From NCBI RefSeq assembly GCF_000003815.2, contig NC_049994.1, forward strand, positions 18,750,429 through 18,790,752: a DNA stretch of 40,324 bases, written 5' to 3'. Below, in pieces: positions 22,901 to 30,454 of the stretch (position 1 is its first letter; every line of letters starts with the position of its first letter). Below the pieces are notes generated by a model that was not told the origin of the DNA, did not search any database, and saw only the letters and a list, made by a program, of their open reading frames with translations. This DNA comes from Branchiostoma floridae. Its lineage: Eukaryota; Chordata; Leptocardii; Amphioxiformes; Branchiostomatidae. The translations under genes were made by a program, and so were the position numbers.

Positions 22901-24312
22901 CGGTGTAACAAAAGGCCTATGTGTAACAATAGAAGCCACAATAGTAGCAACCTGACCACGTGTTTTCTACTGGGATGGGTTTTTTACGTGGTTGGATGAA
23001 TCATTCTAGGCGCGACACTGTAACAAGATACAACCATGTAGCAAACAACACGTAACAATGTAGCAAACAACACATTTCAAGAACTATCGACTATAAACGA
23101 AGACCAGCTCATTGACAACAATAGCAATTTTGTAGAAAAGCTAAAAGAACTATTCTACATATATTTGTATACAAACGTTGGCCTTGTGCTTTTTCTTTGT
23201 GCTGGAAAAATTACCCCCGGGCGAAACGACAGGTGCACACGCGACATGGTCATGACTCATGAATGAAAAATATAACATTGATTCTGTTCATTTCTAATAT
23301 ATATAATAGTCACTAAGTTATGGCTGTCTGCCTATTGCAAGAGGTTGTATTATACATATATAACGTTTTTCACCAAGGACAGGCGCCATGTGCATGCATG
23401 CAGTATCAAAAGGTTCATTGTACTGTGAAGATTTCCGTTGTCCTTTTTTAAGTCTAGTTTACCACGCCTTAACGTCCCAGGGACTGTTCAGTACCATTTC
23501 CTGTTCAGTACTAGTAGAATATATAGCCGACATCAGTTGGGGTTCGAACCCTTAACCGCTTGGTTCAGAACTAGGCTAGGAGTGCTCTAACTACAGGGTC
23601 ACTTGCGCTACATTGTCAGTCCATGCCCGTCGCGTGTACCCAACCTTACTATGCCATCACACTACTAGGAACGCACCTTAATAAAAATCCCTCACGGTAT
23701 GCGGTTACAATACTACACATGTACTGGGCGTTAACGTATCCTACACAGGTAGCGTTTGCTGTTAAAGGGTTGGATCACAGTTATCATACGAATTTTAATT
23801 TGATATATTCGTGTGGTCGGATTTTCGGTCTTGTTTTTGCATCATTTATCAAACATACGTGGTGGCGATACGCTCGAGTCGTGGACTTATTTTCCTGCCG
23901 CCATGAAACAAAGGACAATACGTGAATACTAAGTAAGCAAAGTACACACATGACATATTCTCATCGCTATCATCGTAACGTTGCGTGCAGAGATATAGCT
24001 GAAGCGGTATGGGGTAGTACCGTACAACATGTATGCTAGATCACTGATATTAGAGTGATATTTCTACTCGCCAAGCAGAGGTGAGGCTAAGGTTGGTTTT
24101 AGGCGTTTTTTTATCGGTTTTTATTTTGTCAGGTTTTGTGTTTGTTTTTGTCCACCAGCCAAACCAGAAAACCTGACAGAATAGTACGGAAAACGCATAA
24201 AAACGTCAAAAGCCAGTGGCAGCCTAACCTCTGCTTGGAGAGTACGTTATTTCCACAAGCGAAGCTTACCCCAGATAGCAGTCACCAGCACCCACAGCAG
24301 TAGCGTGATCAT
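8997..24312 (-). CDS. Secreted/membrane Ig-superfamily gene, cysteine-free V domain (5' part)
   Basis: Proposed exons: 24270-24312 (signal peptide), 11831-12026 and 8997-9139, with phases 1/1, 2/2 and 1 out. They join to about 128 residues: a signal peptide (residues 1-15), then one V-like Ig domain (about 16-127). Ig landmarks: strand B region GEPVELTATF, the core Trp in ISIIWSK (residue 53), RYKNRV then ATLKI (strand D-E, 80-95), and EPEDEGLYTV (strand F, 99-108). The two canonical cysteines are absent. The phase 1-1 module and the missing disulphide resemble the HepaCAM-type membrane V domain of adhesion proteins; this is a resemblance by eye, not a search result. The next exon should start in phase 1 and is not recognised in 1-8990, so the gene is incomplete here. 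Confidence 0.7.
9140..11625 (-). repeat. Acceptor-spanning array: about 18 further copies of the Ig exon 5' part
   Basis: Upstream of the full exon, its acceptor and first 40-75 bp recur every 105-140 bp. The core cctggtcttcca (or a one-base variant) is seen near 9247, 9468, 9575, 9713, 9819, 9953, 10060, 10199, 10338, 10447, 10583, 10721, 10828, 10940, 11041 and 11177; a truncated copy is near 9345 and a decayed one near 11575. Three unit types recur. Type A reaches EPEDEGLYTVAVVLDV, type B stops after LKINYPT, and type C has EPDKVLHTLPISV. The intron parts (caatagcggttaaacag, gatgataggcacgtcataac, gaggcgtaataataac) are copied with them. Most copies keep an intact CAG|GTA(T/C)AAGAA acceptor. 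None has the exon's 3' half or donor. Confidence 0.93.
11831..12026 (-). CDS. Ig V-domain exon, N-terminal half
   Basis: A 196-bp exon (phase 1 in, 2 out) giving VHAQVGLDVPSLVRAVRGEP, VELTATFSSTQPVISIIWSK and a glycine/lysine loop, to MFTPQSQYSYAR. The acceptor is GTTCCAG|GTGTTC and the donor GCCAG|GTATTA. The conserved Trp of strand C is present, but no Cys occurs in strand B. A partial copy of this exon lies immediately upstream at 12101-12216. Confidence 0.8.
12101..12216 (-). repeat. Partial acceptor-spanning copy of the Ig exon 11831-12026
   Basis: The acceptor TTTCAG|GTGTCGG and about 115 bp follow exon 2 closely (VGLDVPSLVRAVRGEPVELT region nearly identical). Homology ends at about 12101, where the core Trp codon is replaced by TAG (12101-12103). 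It therefore cannot replace the real exon. The spacing to the real acceptor is 190 bp. Confidence 0.88.
12420..14130. repeat. Tandem array of about 300-bp units (about 5)
   Basis: Recurring blocks: acggaac.aggac, tacccgccgaaa, catgaaatcataaccacgag, gatagcttgtcatctgttcgcagttccgat, cgcacatct, then gggagg and gaccatg/gaccgtgacc. Copies of the cttgtcatc block lie near 12538, 12890, 13170, 13741 and 14080. One copy is interrupted by the LINE end at 13201-13522. It lies in the 12-kb Ig-gene intron. Confidence 0.82.
13201..13522 (+). mobile_element. 5'-truncated LINE 3' end inserted in the tandem array
   Basis: The plus-strand frame reads YYPNFPTLTDEQKATFLLKS, then QNPQILENVGPFVSLCF, to TGA at 13411-13413, like LINE C-termini of the CR1/L2/Crack group. 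The 3' UTR has agccctcgggcac, aataaac and an (att)n tail to about 13522. It splits the array sequence cacattgtcattcatcaag, whose two halves flank it, so the insertion is younger than the array. Confidence 0.82.
14285..14400 (-). mobile_element. Retroelement 3' end (minus strand)
   Basis: On the minus strand the segment ends ggcatgt...tgccatgtcaaggaccaataaagctgaatc in pieces, followed by tctgaatctg repeats. An AATAAA-like signal just before a short tandem tail is typical for a LINE or SINE end. 14400-14830 shows nothing definite. Confidence 0.6.
15150..15249. other. Assembly gap (100 N, probably unsized)
   Basis: Exactly 100 N between two copies of a duplicated block, a typical place for an assembler to break. 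Confidence 0.98.
15310..15400. mobile_element. Hairpin/GAAACGTC motif, retroelement terminus-like
   Basis: ctgaagaagagtga-tggatg-tcactc-gaaacgtcc: a perfect GAGTGA/TCACTC hairpin followed by GAAACGTC, then atatccg...ttatccagttg. Similar motifs are widespread in invertebrate repeats and recall Penelope-like termini. Related to 34701-34835. Confidence 0.45.
15560..16760. repeat. Pyrimidine-rich tandem array, 338-bp units
   Basis: cagactctag occurs at 15971, 16309 and 16648 (338 and 339 bp), followed each time by ggaaaccccact.agtga.gtttccgcccca and aataatcaata. Two units (16030-16370 and 16370-16710) are nearly identical. Shorter cacttccagttcacttt-like subrepeats fill the units and 15560-15960. 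A partial fourth copy of the ggaaaccccactc block follows the GA tract at 16974. Confidence 0.88.
16845..16972. repeat. (GA)n microsatellite with gagtca interruptions
   Basis: Long agagag tract interrupted by aaag and gagtcaga units. Arg/Glu-repeat frames here are artefacts. Confidence 0.95.
17160..17560. repeat. (CT)n / (TA)n-rich low-complexity region, partly duplicated
   Basis: ctctctctcactatgtgtatatagagatctctcttaatc-like text occurs at about 17270-17310 and 17430-17475, within continuous tctctctccc sequence. Confidence 0.85.
17566..17645 (-). mobile_element. LINE/SINE 3' tail (minus strand)
   Basis: On the minus strand: ttgtaccccgtacaactgtt, gtgcaataaagttatt and then (att)n. The TTGTAC-CCC-GTACAA hairpin followed by AATAAA and (ATT)n parallels the LINE 3' ends at 13440-13520 and 32070-32137. 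Upstream sequence is replaced by a (GA)n tract, so coding sequence is not visible. Confidence 0.7.
17660..17740. repeat. (GA)n microsatellite
   Basis: gagagagagagagagag-type tract with gaag and aaag interruptions; no coding meaning. Confidence 0.92.
17926..18219. mobile_element. MITE with CAGGGCTCGAAAT termini
   Basis: A 294-bp element starting cagggctcgaaatt and ending ggtatttcgagccctg, flanked by a direct repeat tatatg (17920-17925 and 18220-18225). The inside has inverted gggtgcac/gtgcaccc blocks. It is related to 28907-29250 by termini and by a shared aattggagctgtgca block. Confidence 0.82.
18439..18745. mobile_element. Long palindromic MITE-like element
   Basis: Left-arm blocks cctgcgtatatat, acgtccgt..gaggcg, ccaggccccacaggtcg and gaaattggacaaa reappear complemented in reverse order on the right (tttgtccaattt, cgacctgtggagcctgg, cgcacctcaaacggact, atatatacgcatg). 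About 300 bp, no coding capacity. 18750-19130 shows nothing definite. Confidence 0.8.
19140..19212. promoter_or_regulatory. CRE, E-box and DR1 motif cluster
   Basis: Within a GC-rich non-repetitive stretch lie a perfect CRE palindrome TGACGTCA (19150-19157), an E-box CAGCTG (19170-19175) and a perfect DR1, TGACCTCTGACCT (19192-19204), the binding pattern of RXR/HNF4/COUP-type nuclear receptors. It lies in the 12-kb intron of the Ig gene. Enhancer function is inferred from motif density only. Confidence 0.4.
19574..19932. mobile_element. Palindromic MITE-like element, 359 bp
   Basis: Begins attaaaggcaacctaagca and ends tgcttaggttgcctttaat. Further internal pairs are matched in reverse order (gtggaaatattctg / cagaatatttccac; tttacatcatcatttca / tgaaataatgatgtaaa; cgtttttaa / ttaaaaacg). 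No frame. Confidence 0.88.
20175..20665. repeat. Irregular tandem repeat, four units
   Basis: cggcgaagcctgcata..gagactag recurs at 20182, 20315, 20408 and 20582. Units also share gggacggaattattcc and ccaa.cccggcttat.tcatcagccga. Confidence 0.85.
20985..21085 (-). mobile_element. LINE 3' UTR end (minus strand)
   Basis: On the minus strand: gggctccactgaaaagcag, a CAGTGC-AAGA-GCACTG hairpin, gcttggaacaccctggaaaa, then an A/T-rich tail with ataaaataaat repeats. The layout of short 3' hairpin plus AT-rich tail is that of CR1/L2-like elements. Sequence 21085-21310 is A/T-rich without features. Confidence 0.6.
21575..21875. repeat. Duplicated block of about 180 bp
   Basis: tcattttcgat.attacaattac.ttaattgg, gaaatgactcacc.at and ttttcgaagagcttcgct.ccaa occur near 21578-21690 and 21752-21872. 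Confidence 0.8.
21931..22342. mobile_element. Inverted-repeat element, about 410 bp
   Basis: The left arm has cgccgatgatagtcaggccatgttgatttga and ggatggcatccgcgcgcg-like text in pieces; the right arm has the complement in reverse order (gtcatccatacaatcaaatc, aacatggccttagatcaatcggc). No coding frame. Confidence 0.7.
22557..22664 (-). mobile_element. Isolated LINE 3' tail, two units
   Basis: Two units of the same minisatellite as 5530-6125 on the minus strand (agctggtgtgttacgccgaa ... ggttataccggctat ... gatacagatacag), without any upstream LINE sequence: probably a severely 5'-truncated insertion. 22670-23520 shows nothing recognisable. Confidence 0.78.
23535..23605 (-). repeat. tRNA-like pseudogene or SINE head
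   Basis: The minus strand reads gtgaccctgtagttagagca (box A like) and, about 35 bp on, GGGTTCGAACCCC, a perfect box B. The arm pairings do not form a clean cloverleaf and no repeat tail is visible, so a tRNA-derived repeat is more likely than a gene. Confidence 0.55.
24065..24244. mobile_element. MITE with CCAAGCAGAGGTTAGGCT termini
   Basis: Left end tactcgccaagcagaggtga, right end acctctgcttggagagta: inverted. Internal caggttttgtgt / accagaaaacctgacag and cgttttt / aaaacg pairs. About 180 bp, only 25 bp from the signal-peptide exon donor. A degenerate relative is at 29435-29600 and an end fragment at 58-76. Confidence 0.78.
24270..24312 (-). CDS. Signal-peptide exon of the Ig-superfamily gene
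   Basis: ATG at 24312-24310 opens 14 codons, MITLLLWVLVTAIW, plus one base before a good donor (G|GTAAGC). The stretch is a typical short signal-peptide core ending near a small residue. Phase 1 out is exactly what exon 11831-12026 requires (two bases GT completing Gly). Linking over a 12-kb intron is an inference from phase, strand and the need for a signal peptide. Confidence 0.6.
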
Positions 24313-24399
24313 AGCGGCTTCTCCACACTTCTTTCAACAATCCACGGACTTCAGAAAGGTCGGCTACAACTTGAGACGTTCTGACGTCAGTTCCTCACG

Positions 24400-24620
24400 T
24401 CTTAAGTCGCCAAGACATCCCGGTAAGAAGCCTGGTAAGACGGCTGCATGCGGCGCGGTGAGGGAGAGTAGAGGGTATACAGCTCCGGTGTCATATGTTC
24501 GATTATGGTTTATGCAAATGAGGCGGTGCACCCCACGGGACTATGGGTAGGTAGAACGCGCGCCGCTGTGTACTTTAAACAGAACGTATGGTACTGTTTA
24601 TTACCTCCTGGAAAAATGGA
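24400..24620 (-). promoter_or_regulatory. Candidate 5' flank of the Ig gene with octamer motif
   Basis: About 200 bp upstream of the proposed start codon there is a perfect octamer (plus strand atgcaaat, 24512-24519; minus ATTTGCAT) in otherwise non-repetitive, moderately GC-rich sequence. No TATA box is evident at a sensible distance. Promoter status is inferred from position only. Confidence 0.3.
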
Positions 24621-24860
24621 GGTATTGTTTTTGACGTTTTGGTCTGTTTGTGTTTCCGGATATTTGCGGTCAGCATAACTTACAATCTTCTTTTCGAATT
24701 GTAATGCTGCGTGCTTAGACAGAACGTATGGTACTGTTTATTACCTCCTGGGAAAATGGGGGTATTGTACTTTTGGGTTTTTTGTGTCTGTCCCTGTGTG
24801 TGTGTGTGTGTCAGTCTGTGTTTTCGGACATTTGCGGTCAGCATAACATAATATAAGAAC
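24576..24860. repeat. Duplicated block of about 138 bp
   Basis: acagaacgtatggtactgtt, tattacctcctgg.aaaatgg.ggtattgt, tttgcggtcagcataac recur at about 24579-24680 and 24719-24850; a (gt)n tract lies in the second unit. Confidence 0.82.
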
Positions 24861-25129
24861 CTCTGGATGGGTTGTAAAGCTATTTGGTACGTGGATAGTG
24901 GCTGGGAAGGAAGGCGAACGTCAAGGTCAACCTTGGGCCCCCGGCGTGTGACCTTGGTACTGCAACAGAACTTCCGATTTTTGCGTATTTTGTCCAAGTT
25001 GTTCTTGTTTATATTCTATCCAAGAAGGTTATGTATTGGAGTGCATGTGTCTGTGTGTATACATTATTGATAAACACAAACAATTCACCAGCATGGACGA
25101 TTGCACGGAGTCTTGTATATACACGTTAC

Positions 25130-25570
25130 GTCCTGAGACAGCGCTCTGTGCCGATATGCGCTCAATGTAGATGAATTAATTTTTCCGATTCGGGCCTGAA
25201 AAAAGGCTCCACAGGTAGGGTTGTTAACATAACAAGTGTCAATATAAAGGGGACCTACGTTGGTGGATGAGTCTATATCAATCGTTATAATATATGCATT
25301 ACATTCTGGGACGGTGCTCTGTGCCGATGTGCGCTCAATATGGATGAATTTATTTACCTGATCGGGCCTAGGATAATAAATGTTCTGTTTCTGATCACGT
25401 TTCTAGAGAAAACAATAGGCTCGGTAGGTAAGGCGGTCAACATATTACAGGATGCCAACATATTAACATGCGACCTAGGTTGTTAGGTCTGTTGATATCC
25501 CTCGATATATGCGTTGCGTTCGGGGACAGTGCTCCTCGCCTATGTGTGTTCAATATGGATGGATTTATTT
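25130..25570. repeat. Three-unit tandem repeat before the satellite array
   Basis: gctctgtgccgat.tgcgctcaat.t.gatgaatt occurs at 25143 and 25316, with a diverged third (gctcctcgcctatgtgtgttc) at 25531. Between them lie shared cgggcct and ggtagg blocks. Confidence 0.75.
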
Positions 25571-25799
25571 ATCTGATAAGGCCTAGGAAAGGTATTGCTG
25601 TGTTTCATGAAGAAGTCATCCAAGATTTGGCAAGAAATTTAGTGTTTAGCGATGTAAAGCTTAAATGCACCAAGAACTGGTATTTTCAACATCATACTAG
25701 TATTCTAATTACATAGATAGGCACTGTAAGTTTGATATAAAAGACACCAAATTACATGAAGACGTAAAGAGAAAAGTCGTGGACATTATTTGTGTATAT

Positions 25800-27669
25800 C
25801 TTACGTATACAAACAGCCCGACCGGGCCCCGTTTGGAAATGTGACGTTAGCCTTACTTGAAACACAAACATGTTTTCCCCATGCCTTGCACACGGATCTC
25901 CCTAAGGAGAGCTACGATAGGATATATTACTGATACTGTGTACTTTGGTGTCTTTCACATAATTTTTGTTCCCGAAAGCTGTCCAGCCGGGTCGCGGTTT
26001 GGAGATGTAGACGTACAATGTAGGCCTTACCGGAAACAGAAACATTTTCTCCCATGCCTCACACACGGATCTCCCCAAGGAGAGCTATGATAGGATATAT
26101 TGCTGATACTGTGCACTTTGGTGTCTTTCATATAATCATAATTTTCGTTCCAGAAAGCTGTCCAGCCGGGCCCCGATTTGGAAATGTGACGTTAACCTAA
26201 CCGGAAACACAAGTATGTTTTCCCCATGCCTTACACACGGATCTCCCAGACGAGAGCTATGATAGGATATTTTGCTGATAGTGTGCACTTTGGTGTTTTT
26301 CATATCATACTTTTCGTTCCCGAAAGCTGTCCAGCCGGGCCCCGATTTGGAAATGTGACGTTAACCTAACCTGAAACACAAGTATGTTTTCCCCATGCCT
26401 TACACACGGATCTCCCTAAGGACAGCTACGATAGGATATTTTGCTGATACTGTGTACTTTGGTGTCTTTTATATCATACTTTTCGCCCGAAAGCTTCCAG
26501 GCCAGGCCCAGGTTTGAAAATGTGGCATTAGCTATAGCTTTACCGGAAACAGAAGCATGTTTTCCCCATGCCGTACACACGGATCTCCCTAAGGAGAGCT
26601 ATGATAGGATATTTTGCTGATGCTGTGTACTTTGGTATCTTTCATATCATACTTTTCGTTCCCGAAAGCTGTCCAGCCGGGTCGCGGTTTGGAGATGTAG
26701 ACGTACAATCTAGGCCTTACCGGAAACAGAAACATTTTCGCCCATGCCTCACACACGGATCTCCCCAAGGAGAGCTTTGATAGGATATATTGCTGATACT
26801 GTGCACTTTGGTGTTTTTCATATCATAATTTTCGTTCTCGAAAGCTACCCGGCCGGGTCGCGGTTTGGAGATGTAGACGTACAATCTAGGCCTTACCGGA
26901 AACAGAAACATTTTCTCCCATGCCTCACACACGGATCTCCCCAAGGAGAGCTTTGATAGGATATATTGCTGATACTGTGCACTTTGGTGTCTTTCATATA
27001 ATCATAATTTTCGTTCCGGAAAGCTACCCGGCCGGGCCCCGGTTTGGAAATGTGACGTTAACCTAACTTGAAACACAACCATGTTTTCCCCATGCCGTAC
27101 ACACGGATCTCCCTGAGGAGAGCTATGATAGGATATATTTTGCTGATACTGTGTACTTTGGTGTTTTTCATATCATACTTTTTTGTTCCCGAAAACTTCC
27201 AGGCCAGGCCCCGGTTTGAAAATGTGGCATTAGCTATAGCCTTACCGGAAACAGAAACATGTTTCCCCATGCCTTACACACGGATCTCCCCAAGGACAGC
27301 TATGATAGGATATTTTGCTGATACTGTGTACTTTGGTGTTTTTCATATCATACTTTTTTGTTCCCGAAAACTTCCAGGCCAGGCCCCGGTTTGGAAATAT
27401 GACGTCCCACAACCAGAAACACAATCATGTTTTCCCCATGCCGTACACACGGATCTCCCAGACGAGAGCTATGATAGGATATTTTGCTGATACTGTGCAC
27501 TTTGGTGTCTTTCATATAATCATTATTTTCGTTCCCGAAAGCTGTCCGGCCGGACCCCAGTTTGTAAATGTGACGTTAGCTTTACCGGAAACACAAACAT
27601 GTTTCCCCCATGCCGTACACACTGGTCTCCCTAGGGAGAGCTATGATAGGATATTTTGCTGATACTGTG
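25800..27669. repeat. Satellite-like array, 11 units of about 173 bp
   Basis: The anchor cacggatctcc (last copy cactggtctcc) lies at 25891, 26064, 26236, 26405, 26578, 26754, 26930, 27102, 27279, 27448 and 27620, spacings 169-177. Units share gagagctatgataggatat, ttgctgatactgtg.actttggtg and ccgaaagctgtccagccggg. Two sequence variants are mixed: ccccg.tttggaaatgtgacgtta, and gtcgcggtttggagatgtag with acgtacaat (units near 25995, 26685 and 26860). Frames of 60-140 codons inside are interrupted and shift between units; not coding. Confidence 0.93.
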
Positions 27670-28823
27670 CCGGTGTGACAGCGATCTCGCCCCCCCGTGA
27701 TCTCGCCCCCCCGGGGGCGAAATCACTAGCGATCTCGCCCCCCCGGGGCGAAATCACTAGCGATCTCGCCCTCCCCGGCTAGTGATCTCGCCCCCCTAGC
27801 TCGCCCCCCTTTAGCGATTTCGCCCCCCCCCCAAAAAAACGGTTTACATGACATTTTAGAAGTTGATTGGTATAAATCACAAAATGTAGTTTCAGAATGA
27901 TATAAGTACACGAGGTTGATACATAACTCCATTCATAGTATCAATATTAACGTAATTACATGGTAATAAGATAGTTGAACTTGTTTCAGACAAGGAGGGT
28001 TTGGTCCCTTGTATTCCCATTATTGCATATACCTGAGTCTTGACATAAGATGTATTTCATTGTATTCACCTGTCCTCAAGCAACCTATATATCTCCAATA
28101 TGAAGTCTCTACCATGAAGTGACCACAAAAGAACTATGTAATGTCTTTATTAATTATGCAAATATTAGGTATTAATTAGAATAACGCACATTTTGGTATA
28201 TGCACCTGGCCAAGGGATATCTTCACCTCCAACATGACTGTTTTTTCTAGTATTTAGGAACTGATGCATTTACCCGTGTTTCTTAAGACTGGTACTTTAC
28301 CAGTGTTTGTGTAGCATTTAGCAACAGCTATATCAACTTGCGCGTAGATAGTGTTTATAATGAGAAACTATTATTCACGTGTGTTTTTGTTAGTGCTTTG
28401 GAAATGTTTCCAGCACAAGAAAGAAAACACTGTGACAAATTGAAAACATATAGCTGACGTATTCCGTACCATAGACGGTGTTGATTTATACGTTCGCAGT
28501 AGCACTGTTTTTATGCCACCCCAGCTGCAAAAATTGTCTTTTTCATTTCAATGTCATGTTTGCACCGAACAATATAGTATCGACTTTCGAGGTAGGACAT
28601 CTTACGGTACGGTAATAAGGTGCCATATAGGTACCAGGTAACACACCATATACGTTACTCACCAGGTGCAGTATAGTACCAGGTAGCGCACCTATAATAT
28701 GTAGTAACCAGCTGCTCTTGGGGGGGGGGGGGGCGAAAACGCTAAAGGGGGGCGAAAACGCTAGTGATCTCGCCCCCCGGGGGGGGCGAGATCGCCGGGG
28801 GGGCGAGATCGCTGTCACACCGG
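27670..28823. mobile_element. 1.15-kb element with G/C-run inverted termini
   Basis: The left end ccggtgtgacagcgatctcg is the exact complement of the right end (cgagatcgctgtcacaccgg). Each terminus is expanded by tandem gcgatctcgcccccc and aaatcactagcgat-type subunits, reaching about 170 bp left and 105 bp right. The interior, about 27840-28715, is AT-rich with no transposase frame. The left end abuts the last 173-bp satellite unit; the right flank is not satellite. No clear target duplication is seen, so mobility is inferred from the termini. Confidence 0.75.
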
Positions 28824-28906
28824 TGTAATTGATAAAGTGGTTTATGGATGCGTGTATTAAGTATGAGCATTGCCGGCAAGTCGCGCGGCGTTCCGTACTG
28901 ACATTA

Positions 28907-29250
28907 CAGGGATCGAAATACCACCTGCATATGCAGGTTAGTGCAGGTAAAATTGGAGCTGTGCAGGTATTTCTGATGTCTACCTGCACCTAACCTGCAC
29001 AGGTCCATGTACTGGGTTTTATACATAAATGTCATGATGTAGGTGTATGTGGATTGTTATTAGTTGCATTGAATGTTACCACCTATAACGTATAGATTAA
29101 AGGAAAAAATAGCAATGGTCCCTAAACAATTTCAGTATGATCCATACTTCCAAAATCAGAGTGGTGCAGGTAAACTTTGTCTGGTGCAGGTAATTTTCAA
29201 TGTTATCTACACCAGTGCAGGTATGCAGAAAAAAAGCATTTCGAGCCCTG
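28907..29250. mobile_element. MITE, relative of 17926-18219
   Basis: Starts cagggatcgaaatacc and ends gcatttcgagccctg. The inside has repeated tgcaggt(a/t) blocks and aaattggagctgtgca shared with 17926-18219. The flanks share only catta (5 bp), so the target duplication is uncertain. Confidence 0.75.
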
Positions 29251-29434
29251 CATTAAAACGGTCAGCGTTCCGCGCTGACATTAAAACTGCCATAAATATT
29301 GCAGCACCGCGCATTAAGCTGATCACATATTCATAGTCATAAAACACACGGAAGTGGGACGTGTGGAATATTAAAGGTGACGATGGAGGATCACACGGGG
29401 GAAGCTACATAATGTCTAAATATTTACTCTTAAA

Positions 29435-29600
29435 GCAGAGGTTAGATCCCGGCTGGTTTTCCTACTTTGACATCTTTTAGGCGCTTTTATACGGCATTCT
29501 ATTGCCTCAGGCTGGCGGACAAAATAGAAAACCTGGCAAAATTGAACGTCAAGCAGAAGAGCATAAAAAGACGTCAAAAACAACGTATCAATGTGAGACA
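29435..29600. mobile_element. Degenerate MITE related to 24065-24244
   Basis: agcagaggttagatcccggc, ggctggttttcc, ttttaggcgcttttat, gaaaacctggcaaaa and aaaagacgtcaaaaac follow the order of blocks in 24065-24244, but the right terminus is not intact. 29600-30450 contains no recognisable feature. Confidence 0.5.
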
Positions 29601-30454
29601 TTTGCTGATCTTTTTTTACTGTCTCTTCCTCTTTTAGTGGTTATTGAGTACACATAGTTGGAATTGCGAAATGCTAGTAGGAAGCTGAGAAATATCCTCT
29701 TCTTGATACAGATGAAAAGTTCAAGTTCTCATTATGTGTATGGGGGCAGTGCCAATCTCCGGTTCTTGAGTCCTTGGGCCACACAGCCCACTGTAGAAGG
29801 GGGTAGTCCACTGGTAGCAGTGTGTATTCAACTGCCATGCTGTTTCTCATGACTTCTGAGTGCTTCTGAGAAGTAGTATGTACAATTTTTACAGTCATTG
29901 GTATGACATGGCTGACTCAGTACCTTCCAAACACAAATCAATAATAAGGTATATTAAGTATTAAGGCTATCACACTATTACAAACAAATCCAGGTCACCG
30001 GAGTGCTAAGGCATATCATCATCCGGATACTTTGGACCTACACGTAAGTGTAATGTTGTGTCCTTCGGGCATATACTCAAAAGCCTTTCATTCATCTAGA
30101 TACATTACTGGAAAACTACTGCTCTATATTAAAAATATCCAAGAAATCTGCAAAACTAAATTTTGTGTAAATATTCAGCACAAAAATCGTAGTACTCAAA
30201 AACTTTATTGTCATGGTTATTATAGCTTAAGTTGTTAAGTAGTAGAAATTCACAAATACAAAAAGACTCATTAGTTTGACACATACGTCACAATGTTCAC
30301 TATAAGATGATATTGTACTTGAGATCTTGTACACACAGACATCTTCATTCGTACCATGTGTACTTGACTGGTACAACTTGTAAACCACTCTGGGGCTTAC
30401 TGTGAATGCATTTCTTCTAGTTCTTCATGTACATCCACTTTTGCCCCATTATAA

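Noticed and set aside
23535-23605. Functional tRNA gene
   Set aside because: Box B is perfect, but the acceptor and anticodon arms do not pair convincingly; a tRNA-derived repeat is more likely.
23623-23925. A 100-codon plus-strand frame
   Set aside because: No recognisable domain, no splice or codon-bias support, and it begins in a tRNA-like repeat region; probably chance.
25857-27662. Several plus-strand frames of 70-140 codons with a recurring PYTRISLRR motif
   Set aside because: They are repeats of the 173-bp satellite unit. Frames shift and stop between units because spacings vary from 169 to 177 bp.
27690-27840. CpG-island promoter
   Set aside because: The C-rich text is a simple tandem expansion of an element terminus and is mirrored in inverted form at 28720-28823.
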